Shown one piece after another: positions 1 through 12,200 of a stretch of DNA of 64,000 nt; positions within the stretch are counted from its first letter, which is position 1, and each line of letters opens with the position of its first letter. A program made the position numbers and the translations under genes. The DNA lies in NCBI GenBank assembly GCA_903813345.2, contig CAIIXF020000006.1:3102001-3166000 (forward strand). Direction: 5' to 3'. Origin of the DNA: Owenia fusiformis. Taxonomy: Eukaryota; Annelida; Polychaeta; Sabellida; Oweniidae. The notes below the pieces were generated by a model. That model was not told where the DNA came from. It did no database searches and was given only the letters and a program-made list of their open reading frames with translations.

Positions 1-216
1 ACCATATTCTCTATACTACTCGATACTGCCCTCAATAAAAGATAGATATCCAAATCTGATTTTTAGCTTGAGCTTGTGTTTATTCATTTATCTGAATTAG
101 TATTAAATATTGCAAATAATTACATGGGTTGAACTCTTTTTTTTCTCTGCTATGCATGGCCATATGTATTGTTTACATTTTAAAGAACTACCCTCACATT
201 GTGTATTCAATTTTAG

Positions 217-3200
217 TTACAAAACAAGGTAGAGGGTGTCCAGTACATGATCAACAATAACACGGTTAAAACTGATGGTATCCAACATATTGTTCCAAAA
301 CAAGAGAAAGTAACAACTGAACAATGGGAGCTGACAATTGAGACTGATGTAAGTAAATGCATAAATACGTATTGTATCACCCTAACATGAAATCTTGGAA
401 ATTATGTGTATAAATTAAGAGAAGAAACAAAGTGCTTTGCATCTCTATAGAAACAAAATGAATTATATCTTAATTTCAGAGACCAATCGAGAAAATTTGT
501 CTCATACAAGACAGCCAGCGCTCAAACTTTGAAATGGAAGTACCTGAGGAATACACTGGAGAAGGATATGAAGAAAAACAATTTGCTCTTATTACATACC
601 CAACAGACCAAAATGAGGATTTTGATTTGAGCTTCAGCCTAAAATTCAAGTCACATTGCTTCGGAAAATTTGAACAAGACATTGTTCTTGATTTTGGCGA
701 ACGCACAAAATTGATAATACCTATCAAGCTAGAGATTGTCTCTGCTGACACAAAATCAGCTGAGATTAACAAAAAATTGTCTGAATTAATTGAATCAGTT
801 GAGGAACAAGCACAATGGAAGTACCTCATACCATTTGGAGAAGAAAGAAACAGTACTCTTAAAGAATTAGTCGAAGATATTACATTTCAAGATCCGAAGC
901 AAACAGAAGAGAAACTATCCGCTGACACTTACGAGCCAATTACGGTAAATCTGATACACATGGAATGGAAAGCCTACAAGACAGCAATAAAAAGGTGATT
1001 AAAATTCATCACAATATGCTATACATGTATATTGTAATTAGTAGTAGACTAGTTGAGATTTATGGTAAAGTAAAATATTTAAAATCAGAATTTATTTTGT
1101 GCTATCTTTTCAGATACAACATCTCAAGTGTTGCAAGAATGAAAACATACAAAAATGGGTTAATTGCAAAAGTACCACTAACCAGTGATATAATGAAAGG
1201 CCAGCATTTACTTGAGACTGTTGAGTATGTGGCAATTTCTAAAAAGAATGAAACCCAACTGTATGAAGCTTGTATTCTGAAGGATGTCAGTGGTGAGCAG
1301 ATAAATGGCAGAAGTTCCCTTTGCATCGTTCTGTCAAACAGGTGCTGTGAAGACTGGATACTAAAGGAAGGGGATGATGTTGATCTTACAATTCAGTTTA
1401 TACCAGATGAGTTGAGGTTCAAACTGATGAAGTATGCTGTAAGGCAGATTTCATCCTCCAATCAAAAATCTAGACTTATTTACCCATGTACCAATGACAT
1501 ACCGAGGGACTTGGAAAAGGAAAGCATTCAAGATAGGGAAAAACTTACAGGGTAATATTCTATAATCTAAAATTTCACATACATGTACATTCTAACATGT
1601 TATTTTAGAATGTGTTTTATATCATAACTTAGAGGAGAATATATTTCATCCAAAACAAAATGTTCAATTAAATGCTTTTTTAAACCTAGAGGTTACCATG
1701 AATGATATAAACTTCAATCATAATAGAGTAAGCGATTAAACTATGTATTGATATTTACAAATTGTATTTCAGTCTAACAGAACAGCAAAAGGACGTTGCA
1801 ATGTGCATATTAAAACAAAATGCTGCTCCACCCGTAGTTATATATGGTGCATTTGGAACAGGGAAGACTCAAACATTAGCACACTCTGCAGTCATAACAG
1901 CTATTGCTAATAAGAAAAAAGGCAACAAGAAAGCAGTTCTGATATGTACAAATGATAAAAGGTGCGGTATAATTTTAGGGGTATATCATTTAACAAGAAG
2001 ATTCTAGAAATTAATAAACAGCTCATGAATAAATCTTGCATTATTTGAGGTAACCAAAAGCTTTGAACGCCAAGTGAAATTTCCTGTTTAAGAACCCCTA
2101 TTCTAACTAATTGGATTGATTTTAGATGTGCCTAGTAACATATTTCTGTCAATTGAGTCTAAACCAACCAATATTCTGAGAAAATGAAGATTTTAGAAAG
2201 GGTGTATTTTAAGTTATATTTTTAAAATGCAATTTTTATCCCATAGACTAAAATATTGCATATTAAATTCAAAACCTCTTCTGTTGTAGGCTATCATTAA
2301 TTTAATATTTACCTTGTCTGTATCTCCATTGACTTAACATTGGGATATGATGATATTCCCATGTTATCATCATGCAGATTTCATGAAATCCTCATTATCC
2401 CAGAAAAACACTGGTTGATTGAGTCTCAACCAGTAAATGTATTTTAAATTCTAATTGGTTGGAATAGGGAATAGGTTTTAACCTAGTGGAGCCAATTATT
2501 AACATAGGGCTTTAATTGCCTCTATACTGTTATTAAATGTATTTCATAGTTTTATATAAATAGATAAATTCATTGTTTTGTGTCATCGAAAATTTGAATG
2601 GCTCACAGAAACTTTCCAACAATACATTTTTGTAAAGATTGCATATTATATGGAGTTATATGGAGTTTAAAAGTGTTCACACATTACTTTTGTAGTTCAT
2701 CAGATTTGTTTGCTACCCTATTTGATGGATTCAAGGAAAATGGTCTTTACAACTCAATGAAAGGAGTAAAGTATACAAGAAACTCAGTTTCGGACAAAAT
2801 CAAATGTTCTAACCATGACATCATAATCACCACTCTGAGGGACTCCCTTGGTATGCATGCAAAGGAAACGAAAAGGCCTTATTTCTCCCATATCCTGATT
2901 GATGAAGCCACATCATCACTAGAGCCAGAAACAATCATGCCATTAACATTCGCTGATGAAAAAACAGTTGTCGTTTTAGCCGGAGATCATCTACAAGTCA
3001 CCCCTACTGTTGTAAGCGAGACTGCCAAAGAAGAAAATTTTCAGTTGACTTTATTACAAAGACTCTACAGTCATTACAAAGCGAGAGATGAAACCAACCT
3101 CTCTGAATACAGTCACTGCATGAATAAAAACTTTAGAAGTCACCCACAAATTTTAGAGTTTCTCTCCGATTGCTTCTATGGTGGAAAACTGGAATCAGGT

Positions 3201-6200
3201 ATGACAGAAAAGGCTATGATGGAAACCTGGAACTTGAATGTGAAGCCTATGACATTTGTTGACACGCGTGGTGATGTGAAGAACAGTGAAATGTGGTCTT
3301 GCTTTAACATGGCTGAAGTGGATACAATTTGCCAAGAGATTAAGAACCTAGTTGATGAAAAATCAATACATCTGGACAAAATAGCAATCATCACATCATC
3401 CTATGCACAGGTAATTTATGCCAAGAATTGTAGAATGATATGACTTTGCCTGGGAGAGAATTGGGGGAAGGGGGGGGGGCAGCATGTAAAACATTAAACA
3501 CATAGTTATTAGACCATAGTTAACCAACCTCAAAAAATATAATGCAGTATCTTTATATTTAAGGTTATGAAATTCAGAGAGAGGCTAGAATACATTGACT
3601 CTGCATTCAAAGATATATTTGTGGATCTACCTCAGAACTCCAGAAGTAAGTACCTGTATTACTTTTTGCCTCTTGACTATATATTAGTTTTTCATTATGT
3701 CACCAGAAAGGGGTGACATATTGTTATGGTCTCCGTTTTTTTAGACGGAGGTTGGCGATCAGCGTCTGTAACAAATTCTTACAACTTTGAATAACTTAAC
3801 AAATACTGTTTAGACTGACTTCAATTGTTTTCAAAATCATCTACAAGTTTCCGGAAGTTCAAATCTGACTTTATATTTAGGATTTAACCTTTTCATGACC
3901 TTTTTTAACTTACTTCAAATTGAGCAATTTTTTTTTCAAAATTATCTACAAGTTATCAGAAGTTCAAATCTGACTTTAGATTTGAGATTTGACCTTAAGT
4001 GACCTTCTCATGGTCAAAAAATGTCAAAATGACTGACTTCAATTGTTTTCAAAATCATCTACAAGTTTCCGGAAGTTCAAATCTGACTTTATATTTAGGA
4101 TTTAACCTTTTCATGACCTTTTTTAACTTACTTCAAATTGAGCAATTTTTTTTTCAAAATTATCTACAAGTTATCAGAAGTTCAAATCTGACTTTAGATT
4201 TGAGATTTGACCTTAAGTGACCTTCTCATGGTCAAAAAATGTCAAAATGGTCTTTTTTAAACTTGCTTCAAATTGACCAATTTCTTTTTTCAAAATCATC
4301 TACAAGTTATCAGAAGTTCAAATCTGACTTTAGATTTGAGATTGGACCTTCAATGACCTTACCAAGGTCAAAAAAGGTCTTTTTTCAACTTCCTTCAAAT
4401 TTACCAATCTTTTTTTCAAAATCATCTACAAGTTTTCAACAGTTCAAATGTGACTATATATTTGACATTCAATGATATTCTCAAGGTCAAAAAAAGATTT
4501 GACCTTCAATGACATTCTCAAGGTCAAAAAGGTCTTTTTTCATCTTGCTTCAAATTGACCAACTTTTTTTTCAAAATCATCTTCAAGTTCTCAGAAGTCC
4601 AAATCTTACTTTAGATTTGAGATTCCACCTTCAATGACCTTTTCAGTGTCAAGAAAGGTATTTTTACAACTTGCTTCAAATTGCCCAATTCATTTTTTCA
4701 AAATCATCTACAAGTTCTAGGAAATTCAAATCTGACTAAGATTGAACTCCTAATATTGTGAGCAACAAGGTGGTGACATTTTGTCATGTTAATGCCTTGT
4801 TTTAAAATTGTTATGTATACTTGTTCATGACTTAACATTGGTTGTAATTTTAGGTCGTGAGTACCAGCACATCTTTGTGAGCACAATTGACTCACTCTCA
4901 AATACCGCCATATCACCTCTCAGAAAAGATAGGAAATTGTTGAATACCACATTTGGAAGGGCAGAACAGTCTATTTATGTATGTGGGGATGCTGAGGCAC
5001 TCCAGTCTGCTTCCCCTTGTCAAACAATATGGACAACTTTTATTGAAAGATGTTCAGAAAAGTCTGACAGTGAAGATGATAGAATATCAACAGTAAGTGA
5101 TGCTCCTTCAAGGGATGATGAAAATGAATGGCTTCAAGTAGATGACATCGTTGAGGATTTAAAGAAAGACAAAGAAAGAGAAAATATTGTCACTGGAAAC
5201 CTTAAAAACCAATCTGTGGTAGATATTGCAGAAACTGTTGTTAGCTGTGATACTGTCTATGATCGAGAGGATGATTATAAAGAAAAAAGAAACCTTAGAA
5301 GTGGTTATGATGCTGAAATTGATAACAGCACTAGATGTGATGAAAGAGAGTATGATTTCCCACAATATTATCCAGAGGAAGTGGAGCTAATGATGAAAGC
5401 TACAGAGAGAGGAAGTTCCTTTGAAGAATGTTACATCTCTATTGAAGGTGGTGTGTTTGCCCGTTGTACACCAATAAATCCATACAAGGCAAAATATACC
5501 ATAGAAATATATGGAAGAAGGAATTGTGGACAGACTCAGACTGGTGATAAAGTATTAGTAGAGATCCTGAATAGAAAGAAGGATGATCTGATAATCAATG
5601 ATGCAATACCAAGAAGAGGAAGAGTTATCAAAATTCTTAAGCAGTGCCGCAATCTCATTGGATCAAGATTTGTTTGCACCATTCAAAAACAGTCAAGCTA
5701 TGACAGAGCAGTACATATGAAACCACTGAGTAAATGTCTACCTGGTATCAACATATATGAGCCAAAAGAACAAAAAGGGTTCATAGACAAAAAGATCCAT
5801 GTTTGTAAGATAGAATCAAGGAGGTTGAAACATCTGAAGAAAATCAAACATGATCCAAATAAGAATAAATTATATGTTGTACAGATCCTGAATTGGAACA
5901 ATCATTTCCCCTATCCTTTAGGAACAGTTGTTGAAATAAAGAATGGAGGGGATGCATTAGTGAGAGGCACTAACATTTTGAAAATGGAATATATTTCACC
6001 ACCTTCTCATGAAGAAAGTGGGATCACAAGCTATAAAGAACGGAGCTACAGCAAGCAGCGGAAGAGAAAGAGGAAAGATGGTCTACGTAGAATTTTTACC
6101 TTTACAATTGACCCAGCAGATGCAAATGAGAGGGATGATGCCATTAGCATGGAGGATTTAGATGATGGAGGATATAGGATTGGAATCCATATATCAGATG

Positions 6201-9200
6201 TTTCTGATGTTATACCGATAGGGTCTAGGATTGACAATGCTGCAAAAGAGAAGGGATTTACACATTATGCATATGGCCATGATCAAGTGGTAGAAATGCT
6301 ACCTCAGTATATCACAGAAGGATGCAGCTTGGAAGAAGGAGAAGATAGAGATGTCGTTTCTCTGCTTTTTGAAGTTGATCAAAATTTCTGTCTTAAAGAG
6401 AAAAGTTGTGAATTCAAATGTAGTACAATCAGAGTTGACAAGAAGTTTTCCTATGATGAGGTCGAGCAGATTCTAGATGGAGAAGCTGACAGTGAGCATC
6501 AAACGGAACTCAGAGATCTTCATCAGATCACTGTAAAGATGTCTATAGTTAGGACAAAGGGTGTTTCTTACATGGACTACATCAGTATTGACAATAAAAA
6601 GGCATGCAAGATGATTGAAGAACTAATGACATATATGAACAATAGAGCTGGAAATGAACTTTTGTTAAAGTACCCAGAAAGTGTCCCACTGAGACATCAG
6701 TTTACAGCTGATGAAGAGGATAAAGAAAAGTGGATTGAAGAAAATAGAGGAACAGTCCAATACCTGGCATCTCTGAAACATTGCATTGAATGTGAATGGA
6801 ATGATGTTCAGTACCTCAGCATAAAATCACTGCATGTGACTGGTATCAGAAATGGTACTCTAAAAGCTGAGAGAGTATTTTCCTCTGAAGAGAGTATACC
6901 ACAACTTCTTGCTTCAAAAGTGAATTGGTACAAACTTCAAGCTTTTGCTAATTACATATCATCAGGGTGTCTTGAGAAAGATGAAAGAGGTCATTCCTCT
7001 CTAAACTATGAATGCTATGTCCAAATGACATCACCCATACGACGGTATTTGGACATTGTATCACAAAGGATGCTCAAAGCAGCTATTGATGGAAGTGATT
7101 CTCCATACAGTGTAGAGCAGATGGAAGAACTGTGTGAAGACATCAACCTGAAAAAGACACAGGAAAAGGAGTTTCATCGAAGGAGTGAAGCTTTATTGCG
7201 TGGAACATTTTTGAAGCACAACCCTGTCCAAATATTAGCTACTGTCACAGCTGTTACAGACAAATGTATAGAGCTTGGATCCCATGGAGACTGGTTGAAA
7301 CTTCCTAAATCAAGGACGGTGCAATTCTCACATTTATCTCTGCAGAGTGCACCAATAGCAGATGGAAATAACTTTCCACTTCAGTGGGCAAAACGTGTGT
7401 TTGACAAAACAACTGATGAGTTCAAAAAGGATTGGAGTATAAATACAAATAAATATGAATCACAGGAGTTTCAATTAGAAGACACACGTTTTGTGAAAAA
7501 GTATAATGCATATCAAAGTTATATCCCTAGAGAGAGTCACTTTATGAAAGTTCTGGAGAATATGGATAATAGAGGTACAGCAGATGACAGAAGACCAAGG
7601 AAACCTATTGTCAAACCAGATGTCCTTACAACGGAAGGATATGATTCAAGGTTCCAGTTAAGGGTCAAGAAAGGATCTGTCCTCAAGGTTCAACTGGGGT
7701 CAACCATCCATCAGGGAATGGCCATTCCCAACATAGAGCTCATAAACCTGACAGAAACTTACAACTTATGCATTCAGCACAATAAAGATCCCATATCATG
7801 CTTCTCAAGAATTGCAGTTGAAAGTACAAAAGAGGAATATAACAATATTGAAGAGTATCAAAATGTTTATAAGCCTCTGCTCTCTATGGAAAGTGTTACA
7901 TCAACAATCAATGAGGGTGAAAGTGACACAATTAAGAACTGTGCAGTTCAGTGGGTTACTCCTAATACAGGACGTATTGAGTTCCGTAAAGATTTTTGTC
8001 TTAAAAGAAATATATTTCTAAATAGTCAAGATCTTACAAAGGAACCACTAGAAGAGATGGATGCTACCCAGTTCTACATATGCCTTGTCAGTCCCCTCCT
8101 TAACCAAGATGAATTGATAACAAATGAATTAAAGTCTCTAAATGAAGTTGACACAGTATTGGATCAAACATACAAGGATGTGAAAAAAGAAAGGGATTTT
8201 GTAAATAAAGTGGTTAAGCAGAAGAAACCCAAACACTGGATTGGACATGGAGTGGTGACTGGTGTAGAAAAATTGGAAGAAATTTCAGATATGGTGAAGT
8301 TCAGAATTCAATCATCAAATTTTTCTCTCCCTGATGAATTACGGGAAAATGAGGAATCTGATGAGGAAGTTGTTGAAGATGATGAGGATGATGTGATAGA
8401 TATCAACAGCCCAGTTTTCAAGGTAAAGAAATTCAAACCCCCACACCACCCTTACACAGTTGAGATACTGCCAGTTGGCTTCTCCATGAGGTACGTATTT
8501 TACGGTTTATCTTATCAAGACAATACATTATATTATTCAAAAAGTAGTTAATGACAAAGAACCCTTAAAGGTTATAACCACTTTAGTGATCTCTGATAAT
8601 TTTGAACAAAATATGTTGAAATATCTTTAACAGAATGAAATACAGTAGTTAAATATTTTCCAAATTTATCATGGGGCCATGCAAGCCATTCTGATATTGT
8701 ATTTAACATTTCAGAAAAATGGAATGTGCATTGGGAAACTTAGGGAAGTCTACTCCTCTCATCAAAAAGATAGTCTTAAGAACTGATATCAACTCGAGGA
8801 TAAAAGGTAAAGCAAATATTAATATCAGTAATCATGTATAGGAACATGCATTAATGATTGTTGTTTTATTATCACCGAGTCTAACGAACTGAATTTTCCT
8901 TCTATGTGCTTTTCTTGGAGAAAATACATGATAATAACCAAAATGACATAAATATTTTCATATCATGGTTAACATGACAAAAAGATTTATGCTTTCATAT
9001 TTTACAGTGGAATCATATGAGGAGATAGAAGATCTTCCTGCTAAGTACATGCAAGGCCATAAAATAAATGATCCACAAAAGGAGGCTATTGAAGCTGCCC
9101 TCGAACAGGATTTTTCTTTAATTCAGGGTCCTCCAGGTATGTCAAAAAACATTGAACATTGTATTATTCACACAAGTAAAAACACATTACAGTAAAACCT

Positions 9201-12200
9201 GTCTTAGTGAACACCTCTCTCTAGTGAACACCTGTCCCTAGTGGACACCCTTCCTACGCTCATAGTCCACTGACTTCTGTATAAATTACCCTCTCTCTAG
9301 TGAACACCTACCTACAGTGAACGTTTTTTCTTGGCAAAAAAATGTTCACTATACACAAGTTTTACTGTATATCTTTGATTGGTTCTGTAGAAACTCTGAA
9401 GGATCTAGTGTCATGTTCAAATTCAGTGTTGAACTAGTTACATACAGTAATTTTAATTCCATTTTTATGCCACACTGTATCAAAAAGTGGCCTCCATTTC
9501 AGTGACTTGTATCTGGTGGATCCTTCTTGGGTGGGCCCCAAACACATTTTGTAGGGGGTCAAAAATGGGCCTTTTGGGCATACCTTTTTTAAGAAAGGGC
9601 CTTACATTTTCAGAATTTGCCCCCCCCCCTTGTAAGCTTCTGGATCCGGCAGTGATTGTAGTTGAGCATCTGTTTTTATTGTTTTGCTTTTTATTTGCAA
9701 TTGCAACTTAATGGGCAGATGCTGTAATGATGATCATAAATAACCACAAAATGTTATATAATATTATGAGAATTAAGCTTGCATCTAAAAACATCACAAA
9801 ATGGACATAAAAGGTCATTCTTTGTGTCATATCACATAGAAATGAAATAAAGATCTGAGAATATAACAATTTAATTAGTACACACTTTACTGTGAAGACA
9901 TACATTGCCATGTTATGAGTCTTGAGTATTGAGTATGGTATTGTAATATCTGCTATCATGTAACCGAATGATACCATCTATAGAACTTCTTTAGCAATAA
10001 CTTAAGAATTAGTGTTCATGTACACATTAACAGTAAAAACTTATACTTGTAGATATATTTTTGAAGTCTATCTCTTCCACCATGGAAGAATTTGTTATGT
10101 TTCAATGACTTCAGTCCAGAATAAACTTGAGGACATGGAGCTAGAGGTTGTTGGGAGACTTGAAGCTCTGATACACTATAAATATGTGCAAGCATGTGAA
10201 AACTTTCCTATGTTTATGCCTTCTTTATTTATCAGGAACTGGAAAGACTGAAACAGCAGTTAGATTGATTCATGCCTTCGGTGCAAGAAATAGGGCTAGA
10301 ACAACTGAGAAGATTTCAAAGAAAATGCTTTATTGTGGACCATCCAACAAATCAGTGGATGTGATTGCAGGTATATGTTATGTTATGTTATTTTATTTAC
10401 CATCTACAAGATGAGTACATATACATAAATATGTTACAAAAATAAAAATACGAAAAATACTACAAGTTATAGGTAAGTTAGATGAGCAAAATTAATATGC
10501 TCATATGTCAGAGCATGATATTATTTACAAGGATTTTAGAAGGTAATCCTTTCTTTTGTGCATTTCATATATCGTGTCCAGCAATGGAAGCATTATTTCA
10601 GGATCATATTTGCTTCCTCCACCGAAAATGAGACATATGAATTCACAAAAGTTGTTGACTCCTAGTTTATATAATTCACTAAATAGATTGTATCTTATAT
10701 ATATACGCTGGGCACAATAGTAAAAAATGCTGTACGTCTTCAGTGACATTTAAATTGCATAGTAAGCATACTCGTTCAGACATTGGTTGTCCGTAATTAC
10801 ATATCCTGTATGTTCCTGATATCATTTTCATTATAACTTTACATTGTGGTAAGCGTCTTGGAAAACGCCTGGCAACTTCCCACCATAAAAATGGTTTTAA
10901 AACAGTGAAACATCTCAATATTGGTCTCAGTGTTGGATATAAGGAGCTAAGAACGAAAAAGCTTCTCATCTCAAACGACTTGACAACGTTCATGACTTTT
11001 CTCTTCCAGACACATTTGAGTGGTGTCTTAGCAGTAGTTATCATATTCAAAACGTCTCCATGTAGGTCGTATTTCATTGTTGTTTCCCACATTGAGACCA
11101 ATGGAGATTTACTTGAGCGATAGGTTCCAATGTGGATTATACTCAACAGTCGATAAATGCATACAATTTTATAAATACATTGTACCGGTAACAATAAGAC
11201 GAACCAGATGAACATAAGGCGATAAAAATAAAAAATATTAAGTGAATTCAAGTTTTTTCCACACCATAGTTATCATTTTTTATCTAGTTACATGTATTAT
11301 AAAGTTGCAGCTTAGACAACAGGCTTGTGCTTATTCCATTTGCAGGTAAACTTTCAATCCCTCAGATATTCAATAAATTCTAAAAATATACACTCAATTT
11401 TTGCTATTTTGGTGTAAACATAAAAAGGGACAATTATTACCATTTCCAAAAATATGTTTTGCAGACTGCTCTAAATTCACAATTCCCTGAATTGCTATTA
11501 GTTTTTAGAAATGTATATATGTCAAGGTTTAGGGACAAAAATTTATGTCATTTTAAAGTAAAGCTTTTTTTCTTTACAATGACGAGTTGAGAAATTTAAA
11601 AACATCCCACTTATTGAACTTTTAAACTTTTAAGGCATGTATTTTCAAAAAGCTTTACATTGGCGATATTCCATTATATTCTTGGACTTTGATTATTTTA
11701 CGATTGAAAGTTGTGAACTTTTATATCAGGCATTTCAAATAGCTTTACATTGGACTTATTCCTTTACATTCTTGGACTTACAATATTTTACGATCTGAAG
11801 AGGTGAACTTTTACAGCATGCATTTTCAAAAAGCTTTACATTGGCCATATTCCTTTACATTCTTGGACTTAGAATATTTCACGAAGCAAAGTTGTGAACT
11901 TTTTATGCAGGCATTTTCAAAAAGCTTTTCATTGGCGAAATTCCATTACATTCTTGGACTTAGATTATTTTGCGATTGAAAGTTGTGAACTTTTATAGCA
12001 TGCATTTTCAAAAAGCTTTACAATGGCCATTTTCCTTTACATTCTTGGACTAAGATTATTTTACGATATAGAGAACTGAAATTTATGGCATGCATTTTCA
12101 AAAAGCTTTACATTGGCCATTTTCCTTTACATCCTTGGACTTAGAATATTTTGCGAGTGAAAGTTGTTAACTTTTAAAGCATGCATTTTCAAAAACCTTT

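Larger units (their letters stand above)
1773..4995 (+). other. Helicase module 1 of the HELZ2-like protein (UPF1/MOV10-type, SF1)
   Basis: Spread over exons 4-7. Walker A reads GAFGTGKT (window residues about 387-394). Motif II is IDEAT (about 493-497), where the family normally has DEAA. Motif III is AGDHLQVTP, motif IV is NFRSHPQIL. In exon 7, motif V is SREYQHIFVSTIDSL and motif VI LLNTTFGRAEQSIYV. The preceding exons 480-994 and 1114-1551 fit the MOV10-like N-terminal region. Motif V lacks the usual SQG and motif VI has GRA in place of TRA, although the arginine remains. This resembles the relaxed first helicase of HELZ2 proteins; whether it still hydrolyses ATP is uncertain. Confidence 0.85.

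Noticed and set aside
965-1113. Continuous coding from 965 through 1555 as one exon
   Set aside because: Residues between 995 and 1113 do not fit the family, and a donor (AAAAG|GTGATT) and acceptor (TTTTCAG) with matching phase remove them.
3999-4475. Small coding frames near 4000-4475
   Set aside because: Products of the tandem repeat core within an intron of the HELZ2-like gene.
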